Origin: Flavivirga jejuensis
GTDB taxonomy: Bacteria; Bacteroidota; Bacteroidia; Flavobacteriales; Flavobacteriaceae
Length of the DNA stretch: 64,000 nt
Assembly: GCF_030540765.1 (NCBI RefSeq)
Contig: NZ_JAUOEL010000001.1
Span: 1,211,056-1,275,055, forward strand
Direction: 5' to 3'
Part shown: positions 9,593 through 18,642 of the stretch, piece after piece
Layout: each line of letters starts with the position of its first letter
Numbering within the stretch: the first letter of the stretch is position 1
Position numbers and translations under genes: made by a program
Notes under the pieces: generated by a model
Seen by the model: only the letters and a program-made list of their open reading frames with translations
What the model was told of the DNA's origin: nothing
Databases searched by the model: none

Positions 9593-11329
9593 ATGCGAAA
9601 GCACATAAAAAAAATATTAGTTGTAGTAATTACATTAAGTGCAACAATTTCTTTTTCACAAGATAAAATAAAAGACACGATTAATACTGGGGTTATTGAT
9701 GTAGTAAAACCATATACCCCAACAATATCTGATGCATTTAAAGTAAAAGAAACTCCGTCTTTAGAGGATGAAACTACAGAAACTAAAAAGGAAATTAAAT
9801 ACAATATTTTTTCATTTCCAGTAGCATCAACATTCACACCAGCAAAAGGAAAAGCTGCGATTGTAGAAAAAAGAAAACCAATAAAATTATTTGATAATTA
9901 CGCAACATTAGGTGTTGGTACTTATACAACTATTCTTGGCGAAGTATACTTAAATCATGCTATTAGTAGAACCGAAAGTGTAGGAGGTTATATAAGTCAT
10001 CATTCATCCCAGGGCGGTATTGAAGATCTGTCCTTTGATGATAATTTTTCTAACTCTAAGATCAATGTGAATTACTCAAGTCGATTAAGAGATTTGGCAT
10101 GGAATGTTGAAGGCGGGTTTAAGCACCAAACCTATAATTGGTATGGAGTACCAGAATCTCAAATAGTTGCAGCAAGTACCAATGGTATTGATGTAGAGCA
10201 TTCTTTTTTTAGTGGTCATTTTGGAGCCGATATTACATTTGAAGACACCTATATTAATTCAGGAAGTTTCTTTTTCAGACGTTTTGGAGATAATCAGGCT
10301 TCTGGAGAAAACAGGTTTATAGCTAAAGCTAAAATAGATATCCCCATTAATGATGTAGAAATATCTACAGATATTAAGTTTGATTATTTAGGCGGGACAT
10401 TTGATAGAAGTTATACAACAAATACAGAATTTAACTATGGAAATTTTCAAGCAGGGATCTCATCAACTTACGAAATGAAGCAAGATGATTTAACAGTTAA
10501 CTTAGGTATTTCTGCTTATTATTTAAGAGATTCTGAAGCAAAGGAAAGCAAGGTTTACATTTACCCTAATATCACTGCAACGTATAGATTGGTAAACGAT
10601 GTATTGATTGTTTATGGAGGTATAGAAGGAGACTTAATTCAAAATTCGTATTACGATTTTGCTACAGAAAATCCCTTTGTGTCTCCTACCTTATTTATAA
10701 TACCAACAGATCAATTATACAACGCATATATTGGCTTAAAAGGAAAACTGTCTAGTAATATGAGTTATAATATTAGCGGACATTATTTAGCCGATAGAAA
10801 TAAAGCACTTTATAAAACGAATGTTATAAGAAACTTGACACCTCAGAATAATTATAATTACGGGAATTCGTTTGGAATTGTGTATGATGATGTGGATACT
10901 TTTGGGGTCGCAGGAGAAATAAATGTAGATGTAAATAGGAACTTTAAATTAGGCTTAAAAGCAGAATATTTTAGTTATTCAACAGAAGATGAAGTAGAAG
11001 CATGGAATTTACCAGATATTAAAGGATCATTATTTTTAGACTATCAAATAGACGAGCATTGGTTTGCAGGTGCTAATTTATTCTATATTGGCGAACGTAA
11101 AGATCAATTGGTACTGGAAGGTTCTTTACTTCCAGATCCTCTATCCACGACTGTTGTTTTAGATAGTTATTTTGATGCCAATGCACATGTAGGGTATCAT
11201 GTTAACGAACAATTATCGGTATTTGCAAAAGCTAATAATATAGCCAATGATGGTTATCAACGTTGGCAAAGTTTTCCAGTACAAAGTATTCAGTTTTTAG
11301 CAGGAGCTACTTATAAGTTTGACTTCTAA
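9593..11329 (+). CDS. TonB-dependent-receptor-like outer-membrane beta-barrel protein
   Basis: I take the start as the ATG at 9593 (MRKHIKKILVVVITLSATISFSQ), since this gives a clean signal peptide. The frame extends up to 9527, but the extra 22 residues come from a repeat-like sequence. About 578 residues follow. The C-terminal half is rich in alternating beta strands and ends with SIQFLAGATYKFDF, with a terminal aromatic typical of outer-membrane barrels. No plug domain or carboxypeptidase-like domain is evident, so it is shorter than a full TonB-dependent transporter. It is probably co-transcribed with the upstream TPR gene. Cargo unknown. Confidence 0.75.
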   Translation: MRKHIKKILVVVITLSATISFSQDKIKDTINTGVIDVVKPYTPTISDAFKVKETPSLEDETTETKKEIKYNIFSFPVASTFTPAKGKAAIVEKRKPIKLFDNYATLGVGTYTTILGEVYLNHAISRTESVGGYISHHSSQGGIEDLSFDDNFSNSKINVNYSSRLRDLAWNVEGGFKHQTYNWYGVPESQIVAASTNGIDVEHSFFSGHFGADITFEDTYINSGSFFFRRFGDNQASGENRFIAKAKIDIPINDVEISTDIKFDYLGGTFDRSYTTNTEFNYGNFQAGISSTYEMKQDDLTVNLGISAYYLRDSEAKESKVYIYPNITATYRLVNDVLIVYGGIEGDLIQNSYYDFATENPFVSPTLFIIPTDQLYNAYIGLKGKLSSNMSYNISGHYLADRNKALYKTNVIRNLTPQNNYNYGNSFGIVYDDVDTFGVAGEINVDVNRNFKLGLKAEYFSYSTEDEVEAWNLPDIKGSLFLDYQIDEHWFAGANLFYIGERKDQLVLEGSLLPDPLSTTVVLDSYFDANAHVGYHVNEQLSVFAKANNIANDGYQRWQSFPVQSIQFLAGATYKFDF

Positions 11330-11396
11330 TTCCCACGGGGAATCCATTTTAAACTAATTCGTATTCAATCTATAAGATTCCTGCCTCTGCAGGAAT
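11329..11396. repeat. two short palindromes of the ATTCCTGC family at a convergent gene end
   Basis: ATTCCC-acg-GGGAAT occupies 11329-11343, and ATTCCTGC-ctct-GCAGGAAT occupies 11377-11396. The second is an exact arm match to the palindrome after rpoC at 49480-49499. They lie between, and within the end of, two convergent genes, and may act as bidirectional terminators or dispersed repeats. Confidence 0.75.
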
Positions 11397-12086
11397 TAGC
11401 CGTGCTAAGTAGTCAAAATGTTTACCTTCTAAAACCAGTTCACATTTTAAACCAACGGTTTCGCAAGCCATCTTTAAAGTTTCAAAATCTAAATAGAGCC
11501 ATTTCATAGGAACTTCTTCTTCACCTTTATAGCTTAAAAAGTAATCCAGTTCACCATAATAGCTGGAGTTAGTATCGATCCAGAAACCACCATCTTCATC
11601 TTCATACATATATTTAATATCAGAAGAATCGATTAAAATTTGTCCCTTAAGGTTTAATAAACTTTTTAAATGAGATAAGTACTTCGATACGTGGATCAAT
11701 TCTTGAAAAATCCCAGTACCATTCATCAAAAGTAAAATAGTATCAAAGGATCCAGTTTCATCTAAAACATTCTTTTCTTCAGCATAAATAACCTTACGTT
11801 TTTTAGCTACTTCAATAGCACCTTTAGAAATGTCGATCGCTTTTACTTTTAAGCCTTTTTCTTGTAAAAACAAACTATGACTTCCAGTGCCGCAACCTAC
11901 ATCTAAAACAGAACCTTTAGCTAGTTTTAAAGCTTTTTGCTCTAAACTCGGCATATCTTTAAAATCACGAAATAAATAAGGAAGAGGTAATATATCTTCA
12001 TCAGAAATACTCGTAGAAGTCATAATGTCTTCGGTATAGTTTCCGTTTTGGTAATCTAATAAAGCATTTCCGAAAAGGTCTTTCAT
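11370..12086 (-). CDS. class I SAM-dependent methyltransferase
   Basis: This 238-residue protein has motif I VLDVGCGTGSHSLFLQEKG, an acidic residue in VKAIDIS at the end of beta 2, and FDTILLLMNGTG for motif II. The Rossmann-type fold is complete and the length normal. The last residues, LIPAEAGIL, are encoded by the ATTCCTGC palindrome at 11377-11396, so the native C-terminus appears to have been extended or replaced by a dispersed repeat. The substrate cannot be predicted. It is divergent from the YkgJ-like gene. Confidence 0.85.
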   Translation of the reverse strand: MKDLFGNALLDYQNGNYTEDIMTSTSISDEDILPLPYLFRDFKDMPSLEQKALKLAKGSVLDVGCGTGSHSLFLQEKGLKVKAIDISKGAIEVAKKRKVIYAEEKNVLDETGSFDTILLLMNGTGIFQELIHVSKYLSHLKSLLNLKGQILIDSSDIKYMYEDEDGGFWIDTNSSYYGELDYFLSYKGEEEVPMKWLYLDFETLKMACETVGLKCELVLEGKHFDYLARLIPAEAGIL

Positions 12087-12179
12087 TTATAAATTTTTTG
12101 TTATTCCCACAAGGGCAGGGATCTATTCGCCATGCTGAGCTTGTTTCAGCATCTCATCTAAAAATATTACTTTTACACC

Positions 12180-12671
12180 ATGCAAGATATCATTAAAAAC
12201 CTTCCAAAGCTCGCCAAAGATAAGCATAACGAAAACAAAAAAATCTTTGCGAAACTAAAAAAGAAACCGCCTAAAAATCTGGATTATATCATGCAAGAAT
12301 TACATGATAAAGAGTTTGAGCGTACCGATTGTTTAGAATGTGCGAATTGCTGTAAAACAACAGGTCCGCTATTTACGGATAAAGATATTGAGCGAATTTC
12401 GAAACACTTTAAACAAAAACCACAACAGTTTATAAATCAATATTTACGTATTGATGAAGATAATGATTATGTATTGCAAAGTGTACCCTGTACTTTTTTA
12501 GGTGCAGATAATTATTGTTCCATTTATGGAGTGCGACCAAAAGCTTGCAGAGAATTTCCACATACAGACAGAAAAAAATTTCAACAAATATCAAATCTCA
12601 CATTAAAGAATGTTGCTATGTGCCCTGCAGCTTTTAATATTGTTGAGGACATGAAAAAAAGAATAAAATAG
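12180..12671 (+). CDS. YkgJ-family cysteine-cluster (zinc/iron) protein
   Basis: This 163-residue protein holds CLECANCCKTTGPLF near residue 52 and then CTFLGADNYCSIYGVRPKAC with REFPH. These make up the eight-cysteine pattern of the YkgJ/FliB-like family, which is thought to bind a metal or Fe-S cluster. A later Cys (MCPAAF) fits the family. The N-terminus is Lys-rich and helical. The molecular role of the family is poorly defined. It lies 22 bp before the hydroxylase gene on the same strand, suggesting co-transcription. Confidence 0.85.
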   Translation: MQDIIKNLPKLAKDKHNENKKIFAKLKKKPPKNLDYIMQELHDKEFERTDCLECANCCKTTGPLFTDKDIERISKHFKQKPQQFINQYLRIDEDNDYVLQSVPCTFLGADNYCSIYGVRPKACREFPHTDRKKFQQISNLTLKNVAMCPAAFNIVEDMKKRIK

Positions 12672-12693
12672 TATATTTAGTAAAAATATACTA

Positions 12694-13530
12694 TTGGAAA
12701 CCATTTTAAATTATTTTGAAACAATTCCTTCACTACATAGAGGGATAATTATTGTGGGAGGGTTAACCTTCTTTTGGATTATTGAAGGGGTCGTACCTTT
12801 ATTTGGATTTAGTTACAAAAAATGGAAACATGCTATACCAAACATATTCTTTACACTAACAACAGTACTTATAAACCTTCCCTTAGCGTTTTTGTTTTTA
12901 AAATCATCAGATTGGGTGGTTGCTAATAATTTCGGAATTCTTAATTGGCTTCCAGAAATGCCAATATGGTTGTATGGTATTTTAGGAATTTTTCTAATAG
13001 ACTTTATAGGTGCCTATGTGCCACATTTAATTGAGCATAAAGTAAAACCATTGTGGATGGTACATTTGGTACATCATTCAGATCATCATGTAGATACAAC
13101 TACAGCGAATAGACATCATCCGTTAGAGAGTCTAATTCGTTATGTATTCACTTTAATGGGGATATTTATTATAGGCACACCAATAGCTTTAGTTCTGTTG
13201 TATCAGTCATTATCGGTTGTCGCAACACAATTTAATCATGCCAATATAAAATTACCTAAAAAAGTAGATGATTTGTTAAGTTATGTTATCGTATCACCAG
13301 ATATGCATAAAGTACACCATCATTATAAGCTACCATATACAGATTCTAATTACGGAAATATTTTTTCTGTTTGGGATAGACTTTTTGGAACCTATATGAA
13401 ACTTGATACCAACAAAATTATTTATGGTGTTGATGTTTTTCCAGATGAAAAAGAAAATAGTAATATCAAAGATTTGCTAAAACAACCGTTTCAGACATAT
13501 AGAAAACCGACGACTTCTATAGATGACTAA
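12694..13530 (+). CDS. sterol desaturase / fatty acid hydroxylase superfamily membrane protein
   Basis: No in-frame ATG occurs near the front, so translation very likely begins at the TTG at 12694 (ETILNYFETIPSLH follows). About four hydrophobic segments are visible. The di-iron histidine boxes are HLIEH, HLVHHSDHH and HKVHHHY, in the HX3H/HX2HH arrangement of this superfamily, followed by NYGNIFSVWDRLFGTY, a hallmark of the C-terminal region. It should be an oxygen-dependent integral-membrane hydroxylase or desaturase acting on a lipid. Substrate unknown; in Flavobacteriaceae possibilities include carotenoid or fatty acyl groups. Confidence 0.87.
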   Translation: METILNYFETIPSLHRGIIIVGGLTFFWIIEGVVPLFGFSYKKWKHAIPNIFFTLTTVLINLPLAFLFLKSSDWVVANNFGILNWLPEMPIWLYGILGIFLIDFIGAYVPHLIEHKVKPLWMVHLVHHSDHHVDTTTANRHHPLESLIRYVFTLMGIFIIGTPIALVLLYQSLSVVATQFNHANIKLPKKVDDLLSYVIVSPDMHKVHHHYKLPYTDSNYGNIFSVWDRLFGTYMKLDTNKIIYGVDVFPDEKENSNIKDLLKQPFQTYRKPTTSIDD

Positions 13531-13869
13531 TATTTTTTCTATCATTCGGTTTTATTGGTCTCAAATGGAGTTAAAACTATGTACTTTAGTGCATGTCGCT
13601 TTCAGCTTCTAAAAACTTTTGACACGAATTTCACGAATTCACGCGAATTCAGTTTTTACCATATTTCACGAAGCAGACTTTCAGTCTGCCAAAACGAACC
13701 TATGGACTGGAAGTCCATAGGAGTGGTTTATTTTTTAGAAGTGTAATTAACCCTTTCTTATCTTACTAAAAAATTATGCAAATAGCTAAATGAAAAAGTT
13801 TAAATCACTTTACAAATAACCTTTATTAATAAAGTTAAAGGAATCCCAGAATTAACGAATAAAATTAGA
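13531..13869. other. 339-bp intergenic region with small hairpins and CACGAATT-like repeats
   Basis: A 63-codon open frame here (13555-13746) consists of repeat sequence and is not a credible gene. Visible structure includes repeated TTCACGAATTCACGCGAATTC-like text around 13627-13650 and two perfect triloop hairpins, GCAGACT-ttc-AGTCTGC (13673-13689) and TATGGACT-gga-AGTCCATA (13701-13719). Confidence 0.7.
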
Positions 13870-15168
13870 TTAATCGTAAATTAGATACTTGCTTCGTGTT
13901 TTTTTAAAAGCTTCCAAATCATCTTGCCAAGTAGCTTTAATCTCTGTTTCACTTAGACCTGCTTCAATCTGTTGTTGTAACTTATCCGTTCCAGCATGCT
14001 TTGTGAAATTGTTTGTATTGAAGAATAATGATTTATCCGTTGCGTTTTTATATGCGTCAATAACCCATTTTAGAGTCATAACACCATTTAGTGCTTCATC
14101 TTTTAGATCCTTACCGTAGCAAAGAACGTTTTTATGTTTTGGATATTTAGCGCCAAAATTTGCAATAGGCGTATAGTTAAACTTAAGAAGTTCTTTGTTT
14201 AAAAAAGGCGCTCCATATCGCTGAAACTGAAATTCGGTACCACGACCAGCATTTATATTAGTGCCTTCAAAAAGACCAAGACTAGGATATAATTTTATGG
14301 CTTGATCGTTTGGTAAATTTGGTGAAGGTCTAATAGGTAAACTATAAAAAGTGTTGTGTGTGTAATTTTTTATTGGAATAATGATTATTTCACAAGAGGC
14401 ATTATTTTCTAACCATTTTTCGCCGTTAATCATTTGTGCGTATTCGCCAATAGTCATGCCATGTACCAATGGTATAGCATGCATTCCTAAGAAACTTTTA
14501 TTTTCAATTTCTAAAGTAGGACCGTCAATATAATGCCCATTTGGGTTGGGTCTATCTAATATTAAAACAGGAATACCTTGTTTCGCACAAGCTTCCATAA
14601 TATAATGTAGTGTAGAAATATAAGTGTAAAATCGAACACCCACATCCTGAATATCGAAAACAACAATATCTAAATCTTCAAGTTGTTCTTTAGTAGGTTT
14701 TTTGTTTTTTCCATACAGGGATACAAGCGGTAAGTTCGTTTTAGTATCAATACCATCTTTAATTAATTCGCCAGCATCTACACGACCTCGAAAACCATGT
14801 TCTGGAGAAAATACTTTTTTAACAGCAACTTTTAAAGCCATTAAAGAGTCAACTAAATGAATCATGGTATCTTTTTCAACAATGCGACCAGGAGATTGCT
14901 CATTCGTTTCTGGATCTACAAGCATCATTTGCTGTTTCTTTTTCTTAAATATTACTGAAGTTTGATTAGCAACAATACCAATACGTTTTCCTTTTAATAA
15001 AGGTAAATAAATTTCAGTTTGATTAGCGCCAACAATAATGATACTATCACTCTTTATAGCACGCTCTGTTTTATTTTTAGTCACTATTTTATTCTTAGCT
15101 TTAGAAGCACAAGAAATCATTACAAAAACAAATAATAAAACTGTATTTTTGAAAACACTAAACCTCAT
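13870..15168 (-). CDS. namZ: DUF1343 lipoprotein, NamZ-like exo-beta-N-acetylmuramidase (GH171)
   Basis: The N-terminus MRFSVFKNTVLLFVFVMISC is a lipoprotein signal with the lipobox cysteine at residue 20. The body shows the DUF1343 hallmarks KRIGIVANQTS, FSPEHGFRGRVDAGE, IVFDIQDVGVRFYTYISTLH, LDRPNPNG and GTNINAGRGTEFQFQRYGAP. The characterised member NamZ removes non-reducing-end N-acetylmuramic acid from peptidoglycan fragments. Here it would be envelope-anchored and act in muropeptide turnover. Its length of 432 is normal. The start is separated by only 8 bp from a divergent permease gene. Confidence 0.85.
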   Translation of the reverse strand: MRFSVFKNTVLLFVFVMISCASKAKNKIVTKNKTERAIKSDSIIIVGANQTEIYLPLLKGKRIGIVANQTSVIFKKKKQQMMLVDPETNEQSPGRIVEKDTMIHLVDSLMALKVAVKKVFSPEHGFRGRVDAGELIKDGIDTKTNLPLVSLYGKNKKPTKEQLEDLDIVVFDIQDVGVRFYTYISTLHYIMEACAKQGIPVLILDRPNPNGHYIDGPTLEIENKSFLGMHAIPLVHGMTIGEYAQMINGEKWLENNASCEIIIIPIKNYTHNTFYSLPIRPSPNLPNDQAIKLYPSLGLFEGTNINAGRGTEFQFQRYGAPFLNKELLKFNYTPIANFGAKYPKHKNVLCYGKDLKDEALNGVMTLKWVIDAYKNATDKSLFFNTNNFTKHAGTDKLQQQIEAGLSETEIKATWQDDLEAFKKTRSKYLIYD

Positions 15169-15176
15169 ATGATAAT

Positions 15177-16412
15177 TTGAATTACGAATTTTTTATAGCT
15201 AAACGCATTATTGGTAGTAAAGCGTATAAAAGTAGTATATCGGCACCAATAATAAAAATTGGAATAGCAGCAATTGCTATTGGTATTGTTGTTATGATGA
15301 TTGCTATAGCAACAGGTATAGGCTTACAACAAAAAATACGTGATAAAGTAGTCGCATTTAATGGACACGTTACTATTACCAATTTTGATAGTAATAACTC
15401 TCAAGAAAGTATTGTTCCTATCTCAAAAGACCAAGAATTTTATCCAGAATTTAATACTGTTGAAGGCATTGCTCATATCCAGGCAGTAGCATCAAAATTT
15501 GGGATTATTAGAACCGAAACCGATTTTGAAGGTGTTTATTTAAAAGGCGTAGGGGCAGATTATAATTGGAACTATTTTGAAGCCTTTTTATTAGAAGGAA
15601 AGCTTCCGGATTATTCAGGTAAACGAAATGAAGACATCTTAATATCTCAATATTTAGCTAATAGGTTGAAACTAAAACTTAATGAAACATTACAAATGGT
15701 GTTTCGAAAAGACGATCCTGTAAAACCACCAAATATTATTACCTATCGTATTGTAGGAATTTATAATTCAGGATTTCAAGATTTTGATGCAAACTATCTT
15801 GTGGGAGATATGCGTCATTTGCAAAGAATAAATGGATGGGAGGATGATCAAGTTGGAAATTTTGAGGTGTTTATTGATGATTACGATGAAATAGATAGAA
15901 AAGGTATCGAAATATATCAAAACATTCCTTCAGTACTTAATGCAGAGACTATTACCAATAAATTTAGTTCGATTTTTGATTGGATACAAATTTTCGATAC
16001 AAATATTTACGGCATAATAGGTATCATGATACTTGTAGCAGGAATTAACATGATAACCGCATTGCTTGTTTTAATATTAGAACGCACGCAAATGATAGGC
16101 ATATTAAAAGCATTAGGAAGTAACAATTGGAGCATCCGTAAGCTGTTTTTGTATAATGCATCATACTTGATTTTTCTTGGGTTATTATGGGGTAATATTA
16201 TTGGGTTAGGACTTCTATTTGCTCAAAAATATTTTAAATTATTTCCATTAGATCCAAGCGTGTATTATGTTACAGAAGCTCCTGTTTATCTAAGCTTTGG
16301 TTACGTTTTAGGATTAAACGTAGGCACGCTTATACTTTGCTTACTTATGCTATTAGTACCATCGTATATCATTACAAAAATATCCCCGGTAAAAGCTATT
16401 AGATTCGAATGA
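15177..16412 (+). CDS. LolC/LolE-type ABC transporter permease (FtsX-like)
   Basis: The start is the TTG at 15177 (NYEFFIAKRIIGSKAYKSSI follows), since no ATG is available upstream in frame. The 411-residue protein has the MacB/FtsX-family plan: one N-terminal membrane segment (about 25-47), a long periplasmic domain, and three C-terminal membrane segments. ERTQMIGILKALGSNNWSIR is the conserved coupling-region motif. It probably moves lipoproteins or other envelope substrates with a LolD-like ATPase encoded elsewhere. It is divergent from the NamZ-like gene. Confidence 0.85.
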   Translation: MNYEFFIAKRIIGSKAYKSSISAPIIKIGIAAIAIGIVVMMIAIATGIGLQQKIRDKVVAFNGHVTITNFDSNNSQESIVPISKDQEFYPEFNTVEGIAHIQAVASKFGIIRTETDFEGVYLKGVGADYNWNYFEAFLLEGKLPDYSGKRNEDILISQYLANRLKLKLNETLQMVFRKDDPVKPPNIITYRIVGIYNSGFQDFDANYLVGDMRHLQRINGWEDDQVGNFEVFIDDYDEIDRKGIEIYQNIPSVLNAETITNKFSSIFDWIQIFDTNIYGIIGIMILVAGINMITALLVLILERTQMIGILKALGSNNWSIRKLFLYNASYLIFLGLLWGNIIGLGLLFAQKYFKLFPLDPSVYYVTEAPVYLSFGYVLGLNVGTLILCLLMLLVPSYIITKISPVKAIRFE

Positions 16413-17046
16413 TTACTAATATTTTGAACGTTTCTTCCTCTTAATAAAGTCTTGCTAAATTCATTTCGAAAAGCGCCAAAAGCGTGACGTGAGAATCTGT
16501 TTGTCGTTTACTTCAATTTATGTTTTGAGTTTGTAATAGACAGATTGTTATACTTCGACACTATTTGGTGAGGGCTAGTTGTTCCTCCCTTACAATGCTG
16601 GGAGTACCCACAAATATTAATACATAGATATGCTTAAAAAATAATATTATGTAAAAAGGCAGGCACTAATTTCACGAATTTTCCTGCCTACCAGTAGATT
16701 TCAAACCTGTATAGGTATTATCACAGACTGAAAGTCTGATTCGTGTTTATTGTAGGCATAGGGATCTCAAATACAATGAGATTCTATTCGTGTAAATTTG
16801 TGCAACCAGCCATTCGGCAGGCTGGTTCGTGTCTTAATTATCGTTTGATGCTCAGGCTTTAGTTTGCTGCCATAGTTTATATAGATTAAAGTTATATAGG
16901 AAAAATAACTTAAAAAAATGTGGGTACACCGTGGCTTACAATGACGTAAAATAGAGAGTCAGCCTTCCGCTAAGTAGAAGAGTTCCAAAGACTAATACTA
17001 CAATTACCAACTTTTTAACTTAAATTTACAAAGTGAATTTAGACTT
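16413..17046. other. 634-bp intergenic region of degenerate repeats
   Basis: No gene-like frame was found. The stretch holds CAGACT-gaa-AGTCTG (16724-16738), which belongs to the same hairpin family as those near 13.7 kb. It also has AATTTCACGAATT, ATTCGTGTAAATT and GGTTCGTGTC fragments and the inverted pair GCCATTCGGCAGGC. It looks like accumulated dispersed repeat debris with, presumably, the promoter for the cystathionine beta-synthase gene near its end. Confidence 0.6.
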
Positions 17047-18405
17047 ATGGAATACGCTGAAAATATATTAGGCACTATTGGTAATACGCCATTAGTGAAA
17101 TTAAATAAACTAGTTGAAGAATTGCCGTGTCTGGTATTAGCAAAATACGAAACATTTAATCCTGGTAATTCTGTAAAAGATAGAATGGCCGTAAAAATGA
17201 TTGAAGATGCCGAGGCAGACGGGCGATTAAAGCCAGGAGGAACCATTATTGAAGGAACATCTGGAAATACAGGAATGGGATTGGCCTTAGCAGCTATAGT
17301 AAAAGGTTATAAAATGATTTGTGTTATAAGTGATAAGCAGAGTAAGGAAAAAATGGACATCTTAAGAGCTGTAGGCAGTAAAGTTGTAGTGTGTCCAACA
17401 AATGTGAATCCAGAAGATCCAAAATCATATTATTCAACCTCAAAACGACTTGCAGAAGAAACACCAAACTCTTGGTATGTAAATCAGTATGATAACTTAA
17501 GTAATACTGCAGCACATTACGAAAGCACGGGGCCAGAAATATGGAAACAAACCGATGGTAAGATAACTCATTTCTTGGTAGGGGTAGGAACAGGAGGCAC
17601 CATATCTGGAGTTGGTAATTATTTAAAAGAGCAAAACCCAAATGTGAAGATTTGGGGTGTAGATACCTATGGCTCTGTTTTTAAAAAATATCATGAAACA
17701 GGAATATTCGATGAAAACGAAATTTACCCATACATTACAGAAGGTATAGGAGAAGACATTCTACCAAAAAATGTTGATTTTAATGTTATAGATGGATTTA
17801 CTAAAGTTACAGATAAAGATGCCGCAATTTATACACAAAAATTAGCAAAAGAAGAAGGGATGTTTCTTGGTAATTCTGCTGGAGCTGCTATAAAAGGACT
17901 TCTTCAATTAAAAGATCATTTTAATAAAGAAGATGTTGTTGTGGTTTTATTTCACGATCATGGGAGTCGCTATGTAGGTAAAATGTTTAATGATGAATGG
18001 ATGCGAGATCGTGGCTTTATTGAAGATGAACTAACCTGTGCACAAGACATTATTAAAAACCATGTAGATAAACCTTTGATAACTGCTAAAACAGAAGAAT
18101 TAGTATCTCATGCTATTGAGCGTATGAAGACATATAAAATTTCCCAAATACCAGTCGAAGATTCAACAGGATTTGTAGGTGCTATTGATGAAGCAGATTT
18201 GTTACGGAAATATATTGAAAACAAAGATATTTCAGATTTACCTATTAAAGAAGTTATGCATAAACCGTTTCCAATAGTTACTAAAAACACACCTATTGAA
18301 GCTATTTCTAAATTAATAGATAGAGATAATAATGCTGTATTGGTAAAATTAAATGATGGCACATATCAAATCATTACTAAGTATGATATTATTAGCGTAT
18401 TATAA
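17047..18405 (+). CDS. cystathionine beta-synthase with CBS-domain pair
   Basis: This 452-residue fold-type II PLP enzyme has NPGNSVKDRMA (Lys44 is the predicted Schiff-base lysine), GTSGNTGMGLALA for phosphate/substrate binding and GVGTGGTISGVGNYLK for the PLP phosphate loop. HDHGSRYVGKMFNDEW resembles the end of the CBS catalytic core. From about residue 335 two CBS (Bateman) domains follow, e.g. MKTYKISQIPVED and VMHKPFPIVTK, which usually give adenosyl-ligand control. It would condense serine (or O-acetylserine) with homocysteine or sulfide. A regulated cysteine synthase is the alternative. Confidence 0.88.
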   Translation: MEYAENILGTIGNTPLVKLNKLVEELPCLVLAKYETFNPGNSVKDRMAVKMIEDAEADGRLKPGGTIIEGTSGNTGMGLALAAIVKGYKMICVISDKQSKEKMDILRAVGSKVVVCPTNVNPEDPKSYYSTSKRLAEETPNSWYVNQYDNLSNTAAHYESTGPEIWKQTDGKITHFLVGVGTGGTISGVGNYLKEQNPNVKIWGVDTYGSVFKKYHETGIFDENEIYPYITEGIGEDILPKNVDFNVIDGFTKVTDKDAAIYTQKLAKEEGMFLGNSAGAAIKGLLQLKDHFNKEDVVVVLFHDHGSRYVGKMFNDEWMRDRGFIEDELTCAQDIIKNHVDKPLITAKTEELVSHAIERMKTYKISQIPVEDSTGFVGAIDEADLLRKYIENKDISDLPIKEVMHKPFPIVTKNTPIEAISKLIDRDNNAVLVKLNDGTYQIITKYDIISVL

Positions 18406-18434
18406 TTAGTAGTAAATAAATATATTAGAAAAGG

Positions 18435-18464
18435 AATCCTGAATAAACTTTTCAGGATTTTTTT
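18435..18464 (+). terminator. intrinsic terminator after the cystathionine beta-synthase gene
   Basis: AATCCTGAA (18435-18443) and TTCAGGATT (18451-18459) form a perfect 9-bp stem with a 7-base loop, running directly into TTTTTTT. Confidence 0.9.
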
Positions 18465-18642
18465 ATTTAATTCAAAATAAGTAGGTATTTATTTACAAAA
18501 AGTACTATTTTTGTGTTTTTACTTCAATTTGTGTAAGTGAAAACTTCAAAAAAAGTTTTGTTTACATTGAATTTTGTTATATTTTCGATGAAATGTATTT
18601 TTTTTACGATTAAGTGAATTTAATCTAACGATTAACCCAAAA

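Noticed and set aside
13555..13746. 63-codon open frame on the plus strand
   Set aside because: It starts and runs through hairpin and CACGAATT repeat text, has no protein-like features, and lies in a degenerate intergenic region.
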